32,074 nt of DNA from an uncultured Atopobium sp. (GCA_900555335.1 USKU01000004.1:1-32074); one strand, 5' to 3'; shown: positions 1 through 7,707, counted from the first letter of the stretch. Notes: generated by a model not told the origin, from the letters alone. Translations and numbers: made by a program.

Positions 1-1
1 G

Positions 2-979
2 GGCACATTAACGGTGGTTACAGGTGTTTCTGGCTCTGGCAAGTCCTCTTTGGTTACCGACACCCTTGCGCCCGCGCTTACTAATGCAGTTCAGCATTCA
101 AAGCGTGTGGTGGGAGAGTATAAAAAGCTTGAAGGCGTCGATCTTATCGATAAGGTCATTGATATTGATCAGAGTCCTATTGGTAGAACACCTCGTTCTA
201 ATCCAGCAACCTATATTGGTCTTTGGGATGATCTGCGCGCACTGTACGCCTCCGTTCTGGAGTCTCGCGCACGCGGCTACTCAGCTGGTCGTTTCTCGTT
301 TAACGTCCAGGGAGGCCGCTGCGAGGCTTGTAAGGGCGACGGCCAGATCAAGATTGAGATGAACTTCCTGCCTGACGTCTATGTTCCTTGTGAGGTCTGT
401 CACGGCAAGCGTTATAACCGTGAGACGCTCGAGATCCTCTACCACGGCAAGTCCGTCTCTGACGTGCTTGATATGACGGTTCATGAGGCGCTTGCGTTCT
501 TTGCAAACATTCCTCGCATTAAGAACAAACTGCAGACGCTCCACGATGTTGGTCTTGGATACATTCACCTCGGTCAACCAGCAACCACACTTTCTGGTGG
601 CGAGGCACAGCGCGTCAAGCTTGCAAAAGAGCTTCACCGTCAGCAGACTGGTAAAACTCTTTATATTCTGGATGAGCCAACAACTGGTCTTCATTTTGAG
701 GATGTCAGACAGCTTATTGTCGTGCTTGAGCGTCTTGTTGATGCGGGCAATACTGTTCTTGTTATTGAGCACAACCTGGATGTCATCAAGATGGCTGACC
801 GCATTATTGACATGGGCCCAGAGGGTGGCGACGGCGGTGGAACCGTAGTTGTTTCTGGTACGCCAGAGAAGGTTGCAGCAACGCCAGAAAGCCACACAGG
901 CAAGTTCCTTAAAGAGATTCTTGACCGAGATAACGCACGTCTAGCTGCAGAGAAAAAAGCTCAGAAGAAGCGCGCATAA
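2..979 (+). CDS. uvrA: Excinuclease ABC subunit A, C-terminal part (5' truncated by window edge)
   Basis: This is the C-terminal ATPase half of UvrA, the DNA-damage-recognition subunit of nucleotide excision repair. The frame is open from base 2, so the true start lies outside the window; the GTG at 14 is an internal Val codon. Visible in order are the second Walker A (GVSGSGKSS, bases 23-49), a C-x2-C...C-x2-C zinc module (CEAC and CEVC, about bases 320-405), the ABC signature LSGGEAQR (about 590-615), Walker B with ILDEPTTGLH (about 664-693) and the H-loop IEHN (about 763). The Lys/Ala-rich tail is ordinary for UvrA. The next gene begins one base after the stop codon, so the genes are probably co-transcribed, and uvrC lies about 2.4 kb downstream in the same direction. 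The identification is secure; only the missing 5' part is unseen. Confidence 0.97.
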   Translation, partial: GTLTVVTGVSGSGKSSLVTDTLAPALTNAVQHSKRVVGEYKKLEGVDLIDKVIDIDQSPIGRTPRSNPATYIGLWDDLRALYASVLESRARGYSAGRFSFNVQGGRCEACKGDGQIKIEMNFLPDVYVPCEVCHGKRYNRETLEILYHGKSVSDVLDMTVHEALAFFANIPRIKNKLQTLHDVGLGYIHLGQPATTLSGGEAQRVKLAKELHRQQTGKTLYILDEPTTGLHFEDVRQLIVVLERLVDAGNTVLVIEHNLDVIKMADRIIDMGPEGGDGGGTVVVSGTPEKVAATPESHTGKFLKEILDRDNARLAAEKKAQKKRA

Positions 980-980
980 C

Positions 981-1490
981 ATGGCGAGAAAAACGGCAAA
1001 GGTTCAAAAGACAAATGCAATGAGGGAGCTTGATGCTGCCGGCATTGCTTACGAGTTCCAATCTTACGAGGTAGACGAAGACGTTTCTTCTGGTGAGTTG
1101 GGAACTCATATTGCAGAGATGCTTGGAGAAGACCCAGACGCTGCATTCAAAACACTTGTCTGCGTCTCTTCAAGTGGAGAGCATGTAGTGTGCTGTATTC
1201 CTGTAGACCAAGAGCTTGATCTTAAAAAGGCTGCAGCTGCATCCGGTCAAAAGAACCTTTCCATGCTGCCTGTTAAAGAGCTTGAGGGTTTAACGGGTTA
1301 TGTTCGTGGCGGCTGTACTCCCGTTGGTATGAAGAAGCAGTTTCCCACTATAATTGACGAGACTGCTCAGCTTTTTGAGCTCATTCATATCTCTGGTGGA
1401 AAACGTGGACTCAGTTTGACGCTTTCTCCAGAAGATCTAGCTTCATTTGTATCGGCTACGTTTGCAGATATTGTTCGCGAGGTGCACTAG
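981..1490 (+). CDS. ybaK: YbaK/EbsC-type Cys-tRNA(Pro) deacylase
   Basis: This is a 169-residue protein of the YbaK/ProX editing-domain family, which hydrolyses Cys-tRNA(Pro) mischarged by prolyl-tRNA synthetase in the cytoplasm. Family landmarks are an N-terminal K-x-NAMR-x-LD with I-x-Y-x-F, FKTLV near residue 50, a basic KKAAAASGQK segment holding the conserved Lys, ELEGLTGYVRGGCTPVGMKK (residues about 100-118) and a C-terminal GKRG. Length matches the family. Only a weak purine-rich stretch precedes the ATG, but it starts one base after uvrA, which fits translational coupling. Its stop codon overlaps the first base of the murJ GTG start. The family is clear; the exact editing substrate is inferred from YbaK proteins studied elsewhere. 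Confidence 0.93.
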   Translation: MARKTAKVQKTNAMRELDAAGIAYEFQSYEVDEDVSSGELGTHIAEMLGEDPDAAFKTLVCVSSSGEHVVCCIPVDQELDLKKAAAASGQKNLSMLPVKELEGLTGYVRGGCTPVGMKKQFPTIIDETAQLFELIHISGGKRGLSLTLSPEDLASFVSATFADIVREVH

Positions 1491-3373
1491 TGGCATATCA
1501 GCCCAAACATATGCGACTTTCAGCAGAGTCTTCTGATGGAACCTTATCTGAAGAAACTCTGAGCAAGGCTCTTGATCAGACCTTTGATGAGCCTCCTGTA
1601 GTGGACACCATTGTTGTTCCAGAGACGTTTCATCAACCAATTGAGGATGAAGTCTTTGAGCAGATTGTGAGCCAGAAGCTCGAAGAGGCCGCTGCTGAAG
1701 AGGATAACTCTGAGGCAGATAACAGCTCTGTGTCAGACGGTAACTTCGACGCAGGCAATTCTTATAGTGAAGAGGCTTCTTCTTATGAAGAAGATGCGTC
1801 TAAGCAGAAAGATTTGAGTCGTTCTACCTCTATGATGAGCGTGCTTGTTCTGATTAGTCGTATCACGGGCTTCTTAAGAACCTGGGCTCAGGCATTTGCT
1901 ATGGGTGCAACTGTTCTTGCAAGCTGCTATTCCATTGCAAACACCCTTCCTGACCAGCTCTATGAACTTGTTGGTGCAGGAATGCTTACTACAGCTTTCT
2001 TGCCGGTATATCTCTCTATTAAGAAGAAGGTTGGACAGGATGAGGCAAACGCCTACACTTCCAACCTGCTTTCCATTGTTGTTGTTGCAACAGGTCTTGT
2101 TGCCGTTTTAGGCTTCTTCTTTGCTGCAGAAGTGGTGTATACACAGTCCTTCTCGGCAGGAGCTGATTTTGATCCAACGCTGGCAGTCTACTTCTTTAGG
2201 TTCTTTGTCATCGAGGTTATGCTGTATTGCTTCTCCACCATTTTCTCTGGTGTTTTGAATGCAGAGCGAGACTACCTCTGGCCAGCTGCGGCTCCTATTT
2301 TTAATAACTTTGTGACTACGGCATCGTTCTTTGCGTATGCTTTCTTGGTCAACACTAATCCTGAGCTGGGTCTTCTTATTCTTGCGCTGGGAAATCCTCT
2401 GGGCGTTTTGATTCAGGTTCTGATTCAGGTACCGTCACTTAAGCGCAAGGGGATTAAGCTCTCGTGGAGAATTAACCTCAAAGACCCCGCACTTAAAGAG
2501 ACGCTCAAGATTGGCGCGCCTGCTCTGATTGTTGTGGTTGCCACGTTTGTAACTATGTCGGTGCAGACAAGCTCGCAGCTCAGTGTTTCTGCATCGGGCG
2601 CTTCCGTTGCGGCGTACGCTCGTCTTTGGTACACGCTGCCATATTCCATTTTGACGGTGCCTATTACCACAGCCCTCTTTACCGAGCTGTCCGATAGCTG
2701 GGCAAAAGAGAATATGGATCAGTTCAAAAAGGACTTCAAGCACGGTATCAACCAGATTCTTTTCTTTACCGTGCCGTTCATGATGTACTTGATGATCTTC
2801 TCGATGCCTCTTGTTTCTATTATTGGAGCAAGCAAGTTTACAGAAGATCAGCTGCTGTTAACCCAGCAATTCTTGATTGGCCAGTCGCTTGCTTTGCCTT
2901 TGTATGGCATTGGCATGTACCTGCAAAAAGTCTGCTCAGCAATGCGTCGTATGACGCTCTACGCCGTTTCGGCAACGCTTGGTTCTGTCGTACAGGTTTT
3001 GGTGCTGCTGGTGGGTACTTCTCACTTTGGCATGATGTTTGTAGCAACTACCTCTGCCATTTTCTATGTGGTCATTGACACCATTATGTTGATTAGCCTG
3101 CGTAAGCACCTTGGTCAGATTGGACTTAAGTCCATGGTGTTTGCGTTTGTTCGCTCAATTCTTTTTGGCCTTGCAGGATCGGCAGCGGCACTTCTGATTA
3201 TGGTGGGTCTGCGCGCTGTTATTGGCGTACCAGATGGACGAGCACTTTATGGCGTATTGTATTGTATCTTTGCAGGTATTCCAGCTGTTTTGGTTACCTA
3301 TGGCTTGGCAATTCTCTTTAAATCACCAGAGTCTGCCATGCTTCGTTCACTGGTTTCTCGCGTAAGGTCATAG
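1490..3373 (+). CDS. murJ: MurJ/MviN lipid II flippase with long acidic N-terminal extension
   Basis: This polytopic membrane protein of the MOP/MviN family is expected to flip lipid II across the cytoplasmic membrane for peptidoglycan synthesis. The GTG start overlaps the ybaK stop codon by one base and is preceded by GAGGTG five bases upstream. Residues from about 113 onward carry the family pattern: the RITGFLRTWAQAFAMG opening with its conserved Arg residues, then roughly a dozen or more hydrophobic segments to the C-terminus. At 627 residues it is about 100 longer than common MurJ proteins. The excess is residues 1 to about 112, which are rich in Glu, Asp and Ser, have no hydrophobic stretch and look disordered and cytoplasmic. 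uvrC follows after one base. Identity is firm; the role of the extension is unknown. Confidence 0.93.
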   Translation: MAYQPKHMRLSAESSDGTLSEETLSKALDQTFDEPPVVDTIVVPETFHQPIEDEVFEQIVSQKLEEAAAEEDNSEADNSSVSDGNFDAGNSYSEEASSYEEDASKQKDLSRSTSMMSVLVLISRITGFLRTWAQAFAMGATVLASCYSIANTLPDQLYELVGAGMLTTAFLPVYLSIKKKVGQDEANAYTSNLLSIVVVATGLVAVLGFFFAAEVVYTQSFSAGADFDPTLAVYFFRFFVIEVMLYCFSTIFSGVLNAERDYLWPAAAPIFNNFVTTASFFAYAFLVNTNPELGLLILALGNPLGVLIQVLIQVPSLKRKGIKLSWRINLKDPALKETLKIGAPALIVVVATFVTMSVQTSSQLSVSASGASVAAYARLWYTLPYSILTVPITTALFTELSDSWAKENMDQFKKDFKHGINQILFFTVPFMMYLMIFSMPLVSIIGASKFTEDQLLLTQQFLIGQSLALPLYGIGMYLQKVCSAMRRMTLYAVSATLGSVVQVLVLLVGTSHFGMMFVATTSAIFYVVIDTIMLISLRKHLGQIGLKSMVFAFVRSILFGLAGSAAALLIMVGLRAVIGVPDGRALYGVLYCIFAGIPAVLVTYGLAILFKSPESAMLRSLVSRVRS

Positions 3374-3374
3374 C

Positions 3375-5432
3375 ATGGCCAGAAGCGGCGCAAAAAGCGG
3401 TAAAGATAGCTCTCAGAACAACCTTGATCCTAATTACGTGCCTTCGGGTGCACCGGGGCTTGCGCCGTCGTTTTCTTCTGAACCCTCAGATGACCTGGTG
3501 TCCATTAGAGAGCAGGTTGATCAGGTCCCCACTGATCCTGGCTGCTACCTCTGGAAAGATGGGTCTGGCAAGGTTATCTATGTAGGAAAAGCCAAGAACT
3601 TACGCGCTCGTATGAGGCAGTATGTCACGCTTCAAGATGATCGAGCCAAGATTCCACTGATGATGCAGGTCGTGCGTAGTTTTGACTACATTGTGGTAGA
3701 AAACGAGCACGAGGCGCTGGTACTGGAGCGCAATCTCATCGCTCAGTATCGTCCGTACTTCAACGTGGACTTTAAAGACGATAAGAGCTATCCCTACATT
3801 GCCATTACCGAGTCGGATACCTTCCCAGCAATTAAATATACGCGCGAGAAGCACAAGAAGGGTACGCGCTATTTTGGTCCCTACACTGATTCCTACGCTG
3901 CGCGCCAAACTATCGAGACGCTCAGAAAAGTAGTGCCTATCTGCTCCGCTACGTGCGTAGAGTGGAAGCGCGCTAAGCGCCTGCTGGAAAAAGACCCTGA
4001 TGGCGCGGCTGTTGCTAACTTGCTACTGGCAAAGAAGGGACGTCCTTGCTTTGATTACCACGTAGGCAAGGGTCCTGGCGTGTGCGTTGGCGCTATTGAC
4101 ACCGTTTCCTATGCAAAGAACGTTAGGCAGGTAGAAAACTTTCTCCGCGGAAATCGTTCCGAGATTGTCTCTGAGCTCAAAGATCAGATGCAAGAGGCTG
4201 CTGCTGACCTGGATTTTGAGAAGGCGGCTAGGATCAAGTCCCGCCTGACTTCACTCTCTGATCTTGATGACCGCCAGCAAGTTACATTTCCTACCTCGGT
4301 AAACATTGACCTCATTGGCATTTATCGAGAAGAAACTATCTCCGCTGCCTGCGTTTTTGTTGTGCGAGAAGGTCGTACCATCCGCTCAGTTGAGTTTATC
4401 CTGGACAAAGGCTTGGACGTTTCCGAGGAAGAGCTGGTTTCGGGCTTCCTAAAGCGCTACTACGACGAAACCGCTGACATTCCCGCAGAGGTTAACCTGC
4501 CCATCGATCTTCTCGACGCAGAGGTTTTGTCCGAGTGGCTGACGCAAAAACGAGGTCACAACTGCGTACTTCACCACCCACAACGTGGCGAGAAGTTCCG
4601 TCTTCTCCAGATGGCTTCTGCTAACGCTCGCCATGCGCTGATGCGACACATGATTCGCACGGGCTATGCTGATGACCGCACTAACCAGGCGCTTCTTCAG
4701 CTGGAAAGCGCACTTGCGCTTGATGCGCCGCCGCTGCGCATTGAGTGCTTTGATATCTCTACGCTTCATGGCAACTTTACCGTTGCCTCGATGGTGGTCT
4801 TTACTAACGGAAAGGCTGATAAAAGCCAGTATCGTCGCTTTAAGATTCGCGCTGAGCTTGATGAAGCAAACGACTTTGTCTCAATGACAGAGGTCCTGGG
4901 CAGAAGGTATAGCCCGGAGCGTATGGCAGATGAACGCTTTGGCTCACGACCTGATTTGCTGGTAGTTGATGGTGGTAAGCCTCAGTTGACCGCTGCCATC
5001 AACCAGCTTAATGAGCTGGGGTTGGATATTCCTGTCTGCGGCCTTGCTAAGTCTGATGAGGAAGTCTTTGTACCTTGGGACGACACGCCAATCGTGTTAC
5101 CTACAGGGTCGGCTTCTTTGTACCTTATCAAGCAAGTTCGTGATGAGTCTCACCGTTTTGCGATTACGTTCCATCGTGAGCTTAGAGATAAGGCAATGAC
5201 CGTCTCTATTCTGGACGAAATCCCTGGTGTAGGACCTAAACGTAAAAAAGATATCATGCGTCATTTTGGCTCTTTTAAGCGCTTAAAGGCTGCAAGTGTT
5301 GAGGACATCTCTCAGGTAAAAGGTGTTTCTGTGAATTTGGCAGAAACTATTTATGAAGAACTCAAAGCTTGGGAAGAATCCTCAACAGCTGTACATGAGA
5401 AATTAGATGCAAGGGGAGGAACTCATGAGTAA
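3375..5432 (+). CDS. uvrC: Excinuclease ABC subunit C
   Basis: UvrC makes the dual incisions in nucleotide excision repair after loading by UvrA and UvrB. Domains run in family order: a GIY-YIG nuclease at about residues 50-135 (DPGCYLWKD, IYVGKAKNLRARMRQY), a Cys-containing middle region, a UVR UvrB-binding helix pair at about 266-295 (DLDFEKAARIKSRL), an RNase H-like endonuclease from about 455 (ECFDIS, then LLVVDGGKPQL) and C-terminal helix-hairpin-helix motifs from about 610 (IPGVGPKRKKDIMRHFG). The 685-residue length includes a polar Ser/Asp-rich stretch of about 40 residues before the GIY-YIG domain. The ATG one base after the murJ stop is the natural start, with AAGG seven bases upstream. 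The 3' end overlaps the next small ORF by 8 bases. Confidence 0.97.
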   Translation: MARSGAKSGKDSSQNNLDPNYVPSGAPGLAPSFSSEPSDDLVSIREQVDQVPTDPGCYLWKDGSGKVIYVGKAKNLRARMRQYVTLQDDRAKIPLMMQVVRSFDYIVVENEHEALVLERNLIAQYRPYFNVDFKDDKSYPYIAITESDTFPAIKYTREKHKKGTRYFGPYTDSYAARQTIETLRKVVPICSATCVEWKRAKRLLEKDPDGAAVANLLLAKKGRPCFDYHVGKGPGVCVGAIDTVSYAKNVRQVENFLRGNRSEIVSELKDQMQEAAADLDFEKAARIKSRLTSLSDLDDRQQVTFPTSVNIDLIGIYREETISAACVFVVREGRTIRSVEFILDKGLDVSEEELVSGFLKRYYDETADIPAEVNLPIDLLDAEVLSEWLTQKRGHNCVLHHPQRGEKFRLLQMASANARHALMRHMIRTGYADDRTNQALLQLESALALDAPPLRIECFDISTLHGNFTVASMVVFTNGKADKSQYRRFKIRAELDEANDFVSMTEVLGRRYSPERMADERFGSRPDLLVVDGGKPQLTAAINQLNELGLDIPVCGLAKSDEEVFVPWDDTPIVLPTGSASLYLIKQVRDESHRFAITFHRELRDKAMTVSILDEIPGVGPKRKKDIMRHFGSFKRLKAASVEDISQVKGVSVNLAETIYEELKAWEESSTAVHEKLDARGGTHE

Positions 5433-5658
5433 AACAGCAGACGAGAAGATCTTGGCACTCGTGAATCCAGAATACATTAAGCGTATTCCGTTCTTTGTTC
5501 GTGGACACGCAACAGGTAAGTCTTGTGAGTATATTGCTCGGGAGTATCCAGAGCTTTACGCTGCATTTGAGGATGAACCTAGTGCTCAACAAGTTGAAGA
5601 GATGTCAAAGATTATCAACGAGCTCTTTGAGCAAAGGATGAAGAAGCACAATCTCTAA
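5425..5658 (+). CDS. Small conserved-looking hypothetical protein (77 aa) coupled to uvrC
   Basis: This is a soluble 77-residue protein that I do not recognise. The chosen ATG at 5425 lies behind a very strong Shine-Dalgarno (GGGGAGGA, 5413-5420), which argues against an in-frame ATG at 5407 placed before that site. The first 8 bases overlap the uvrC 3' end, so translation is probably coupled. The sequence is mixed charged with many aromatic residues (IPFFVRG, REYPELYAAF) and a C-terminal amphipathic, possibly helical stretch ending in KKHNL. There is no signal peptide or TM segment. A clear intrinsic terminator follows, so this is the last gene of the uvrA-ybaK-murJ-uvrC unit. Coding status is supported by the ribosome site and coupling; function is unknown. 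Confidence 0.75.
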   Translation: MSKTADEKILALVNPEYIKRIPFFVRGHATGKSCEYIAREYPELYAAFEDEPSAQQVEEMSKIINELFEQRMKKHNL

Positions 5659-5686
5659 AACCAAATCAAACAATAGAGTTATTTGT

Positions 5687-5735
5687 AATAAGAATGGCAG
5701 CTATGAAGTGTTGTTATGCCATTCTTATTTTTTTT
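5687..5735 (+). terminator. Intrinsic terminator ending the uvrA-murJ-uvrC unit
   Basis: A perfect 13-bp inverted repeat (arms AATAAGAATGGCA at 5687-5699 and TGCCATTCTTATT at 5717-5729, loop 17 nt) runs straight into an uninterrupted T run. It marks the boundary between the housekeeping genes and the AT-rich duplicated genes. Confidence 0.88.
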
Positions 5736-5807
5736 CATTCATCGCTGAAATATAGCCATTGGCCGACAGATTAGCTGTTAAAGCATACTCGAACAGAATA
5801 TCATTAG

Positions 5808-5879
5808 AGTTACCAAGTCATTACTCTTATGTCAATTGCGACAAGCAGTTCTAGTGAGGTGACAGATGATGCAGCGTAG
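5808..5879 (+). pseudogene. Short C-terminal stub ending in EVTDDAA, upstream of membrane protein copy 1
   Basis: An open frame without its own start runs from just after a TAG at 5805 to a TAG at 5877 and ends in S-E-V-T-D-D-A-A. The same ending occurs in the longer stub before the second membrane-protein gene (6546-6728), and in both cases the last codons overlap the ATGATGCAGCG start of that gene. I read it as the last remnant of a gene that once lay upstream of and overlapped the membrane protein. The piece is tiny, so confidence rests on the match to the other stub. Confidence 0.35.
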
Positions 5880-6021
5880 AAAAAGGTTTATAAAAGGTCT
5901 GTCATTATTGGTAGTTCTTATTATTTGTGGCTTACTGATTAACAACTGGTTTTTTAAGCTGAATACTATGAGACTGCCAGAGTTAAAAAAGCAGGCAGCT
6001 CAGTATGTTGTGCAACAATAT
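5853..6021 (+). repeat. 5' conserved block of the tandem duplication, copy 1
   Basis: These 169 bases match 6702-6870 almost base for base without gaps. They cover the end of the upstream stub, the shared ribosome site and the first roughly 50 codons of the membrane protein, after which the two copies diverge sharply. Confidence 0.9.
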
Positions 6022-6516
6022 GAGAATAAGAGAAATGGTCTTAAGTCTGATTTTGGGTCCGCAGAAAATATTGATTTAGAGACCGCTACTATCTCTGGGC
6101 CATTTTTAGGAGTCAGTCAAGCTAACCTACTTATGTTGAATGTAGATTTATATTGGGTAATAAGCTCTCAAGAAACGGTTGTTGGTACTGTTGAGCAAGA
6201 TTTGGGGCTATTCGCCATTGGGTCTTATTTTGGAACTCCAAAAATGTGGATTCAAACAAGTAACGCTGGGCTGTTACAAGAAATGCATAATAGAAATTAT
6301 AGATGTCTAGTTAGAAGTTTTTGTGGCTTAGGGTTAAGTGGATGGCCGCCACCGTACCTAGCTGATGGTTATTTAGGAAGTTATAGCCCAGATGACGGAT
6401 ATTTCGAAATTATAAAAGAAGATTATCACGTATCGGAAATTATTAGCTTCCGATTAGGGGAAGAACACTTGGACTTTATGGCAAATCCTGAGCGTGTTGT
6501 AGATTTAGTTAAGTAA
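5866..6516 (+). CDS. Unrecognised one-TM membrane protein, tandem copy 1
   Basis: I do not recognise this 216-residue protein. A basic N-terminus (MMQRRKRFIK) leads into one hydrophobic segment at about residues 11-28 (LSLLVVLIICGLLI), so about 185 residues should lie outside the membrane. There is no lipobox (the Cys sits mid-helix) and no LPxTG. The outside part opens with a short helix-like stretch (LPELKKQAAQYVVQQY), followed by a possible beta-rich body with IDLETATISGPFLGVS, TVEQDLGLFAIG and a Trp-Pro-Pro motif. A charged C-terminal block (IIKEDYHVSEIISFRLGEE) is shared with the copy at 6715. GAGGTGA precedes the start and two ATG codons stand in tandem. Base composition is clearly more AT-rich than the flanking core genes, which suggests transfer. 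See the findings for the mosaic pattern and the possible immunity role. Confidence 0.82.
   Translation: MMQRRKRFIKGLSLLVVLIICGLLINNWFFKLNTMRLPELKKQAAQYVVQQYENKRNGLKSDFGSAENIDLETATISGPFLGVSQANLLMLNVDLYWVISSQETVVGTVEQDLGLFAIGSYFGTPKMWIQTSNAGLLQEMHNRNYRCLVRSFCGLGLSGWPPPYLADGYLGSYSPDDGYFEIIKEDYHVSEIISFRLGEEHLDFMANPERVVDLVK
6409..6491 (+). repeat. 3' conserved block of the tandem duplication, copy 1
   Basis: These 83 bases match 7255-7337 with, by eye, a single mismatch. The block encodes the shared KEDYHVSEIISFRLGEEH ending. It also contains a short inverted repeat (ATCGGAA/TTCCGAT) that is preserved in both copies. Confidence 0.9.
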
Positions 6517-6545
6517 TTTCGAGGTGTTTTCTCTTCTTTAGAACT

Positions 6546-6728
6546 GAGAAAAAGGTTCCTTTCGGTGGACCTAAGGGTTCAATGGTAGTTGGACAGAAGG
6601 CAAGAATAGACGGTGTCGTGTATGAATTTGATCAAAAAGGCATTGCTAGAAAAGTCTTAAATCCAAATATTGTTCCCGTGTCAGCGCCAACTACAGACTT
6701 AAGTGAGGTGACTGATGATGCAGCGTAG
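6546..6728 (+). pseudogene. C-terminal stub of a cell-wall-binding-repeat (choline/glucan-binding-like) protein
   Basis: This is an open frame with no start codon of its own that ends at a TAG lying 11-14 bases inside the following gene. The translation includes K-G-S-M-V-V-G, then I-D-G-V-V-Y-E-F-D-Q-K-G. That is the spacing of the roughly 20-residue Tyr/Gly cell-wall-binding repeats of choline- and glucan-binding proteins (x-G-x-M-V-T-G-W-x-x-I-D-G-x-x-Y-Y-F-D-x-x-G). It then runs through a Pro/Thr/Ser linker to the ending EVTDDAA. No N-terminal or catalytic part is present in the window, so it is a remnant brought in with the duplication rather than a functional gene. Confidence 0.6.
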
Positions 6729-6870
6729 AAAAAGATTTATAAAAGATCTGTCATTATTGGTAGTTCTTGTTATTTGTGGTTTGCTGATAAATAACTGGAT
6801 TTTTAAGTTGAATACTATGAGACTGCCAGAGTTAAAAAAGCAAGCAGCTCAGTATGTTGTGCAACAATAT
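6702..6870 (+). repeat. 5' conserved block of the tandem duplication, copy 2
   Basis: This is the partner of 5853-6021, with the same length and almost the same sequence. It covers the stub ending, the GAGGTGA ribosome site and the TM-coding part of the second membrane-protein gene. Confidence 0.9.
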
Positions 6871-7362
6871 AATGCTTGTAAAAACGGTTCAAAGTCAGAT
6901 TTTACTTCTGTAGATAACATTAACTTGGAAGATACAGAGATTGCTGGCCCGTTTTTGGGCGTTAGCAAAGATGGCCCAGTTGTAATGAACATAACGCTCT
7001 ATTGGACAATAAGTTCTCATGGAGTTCTTATTGGAACTGTTGAGCAAGATTTGGGAGTCTTTGCTATAAGTGCATACACAGGATCTTCATCAGAACTGTG
7101 GATTCAAACAAGAAATGCTGGATTGCTGCAAGAAATGAATAAGCAAAAGCTACCGTGCTTGGTTTGGGAAGTTGCAGGAACAAATGGATGGCCTCCAAGC
7201 TACCGATCAGATGGTTATTATGGTCGCTATAGTCCAGCTGACGGAGATTTCGATATTATAAAAGAAGATTATCACGTATCGGAAATTATTAGCTTCCGAT
7301 TAGGGGAAGAGCACTTGGACTTTATGGCAAATCCTGAACGAATCCTGGATTTAACCAAGTAA
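6715..7362 (+). CDS. Unrecognised one-TM membrane protein, tandem copy 2
   Basis: This 215-residue paralogue of the gene at 5866 has the same architecture: MMQRRKRFIK, one TM segment at about residues 11-28, and an extracytoplasmic body of about 185 residues. The first 50 or so and last 30 or so residues are nearly identical to copy 1. The middle is much more diverged (for example NACKNGSKSDF in place of NKRNGLKSDF, and SAYTGSSSELW in place of GSYFGTPKMW), although TVEQDLG, WIQT, AGLLQEM and GWPP are kept. The start overlaps the stop codon of the cell-wall-binding stub, the same overlap as before copy 1. A terminator-like hairpin follows. Function is unknown; AT-richness again points to a foreign origin. 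Confidence 0.82.
   Translation: MMQRRKRFIKDLSLLVVLVICGLLINNWIFKLNTMRLPELKKQAAQYVVQQYNACKNGSKSDFTSVDNINLEDTEIAGPFLGVSKDGPVVMNITLYWTISSHGVLIGTVEQDLGVFAISAYTGSSSELWIQTRNAGLLQEMNKQKLPCLVWEVAGTNGWPPSYRSDGYYGRYSPADGDFDIIKEDYHVSEIISFRLGEEHLDFMANPERILDLTK
7255..7337 (+). repeat. 3' conserved block of the tandem duplication, copy 2
   Basis: This is the partner of 6409-6491. The near-identity of both ends around a diverged centre is the key feature of the duplicated pair. Confidence 0.9.
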
Positions 7363-7388
7363 TTTTGCGGCGTTTTCGATGTTCTAAG

Positions 7389-7425
7389 ACAAGAGTCAGT
7401 TCATTTTGGGCTGACTCTTGTTTAA
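7389..7425 (+). terminator. Terminator-like hairpin after membrane protein copy 2
   Basis: A perfect 11-bp stem (ACAAGAGTCAG at 7389-7399 with CTGACTCTTGT at 7411-7421, loop 11 nt) lies 26 bases after the stop codon. The T tract after it is short and broken by AA, so termination may be partial. Confidence 0.7.
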
Positions 7426-7456
7426 TCTTCACAACATATCCGTAATTTCTAAAGGC

Positions 7457-7487
7457 AAACGGTAGTAAATTATCGGTAAACGGTAGT
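7457..7487 (+). promoter_or_regulatory. Direct repeats AAACGGTAGT x2, possible operator
   Basis: The 10-mer AAACGGTAGT occurs at 7457-7466 and 7478-7487, 21 bases apart (about two helical turns). An extra CGGTA lies between them at 7474-7478. The repeats sit about 300 bases upstream of the binding-protein gene, in a 424-base gap with no gene. A regulatory role is inferred from spacing only. Confidence 0.3.
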
Positions 7488-7558
7488 TGACTTTGCTTAC
7501 TACTTATGTAGTTAGTTAAACAATTTTTATATATTTGATAAGGTAAAATAATAGTAAA

Positions 7559-7580
7559 GCCCGCTAACTGCGGGCCTTCT
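7559..7580 (+). terminator. Small GC hairpin, possible terminator or attenuator
   Basis: GCCCGC (7559-7564) pairs with GCGGGC (7570-7575) over a 5-base loop and is followed by CTTCTT. The stem is short and the T tract weak. It lies in the gap between the duplicated genes and the transporter and could end a leader transcript. Confidence 0.4.
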
Positions 7581-7707
7581 TAGCTGCTATTAAGATTTAT
7601 ATGCAGTAAATAATACAACAAAACACGTTTTCATATTTTGAGCAGCCAATGAGCGAGAAATTAATACCGTTGGGCGAACTGTCTTCAGACCGAATATCTT
7701 TTCTTTC

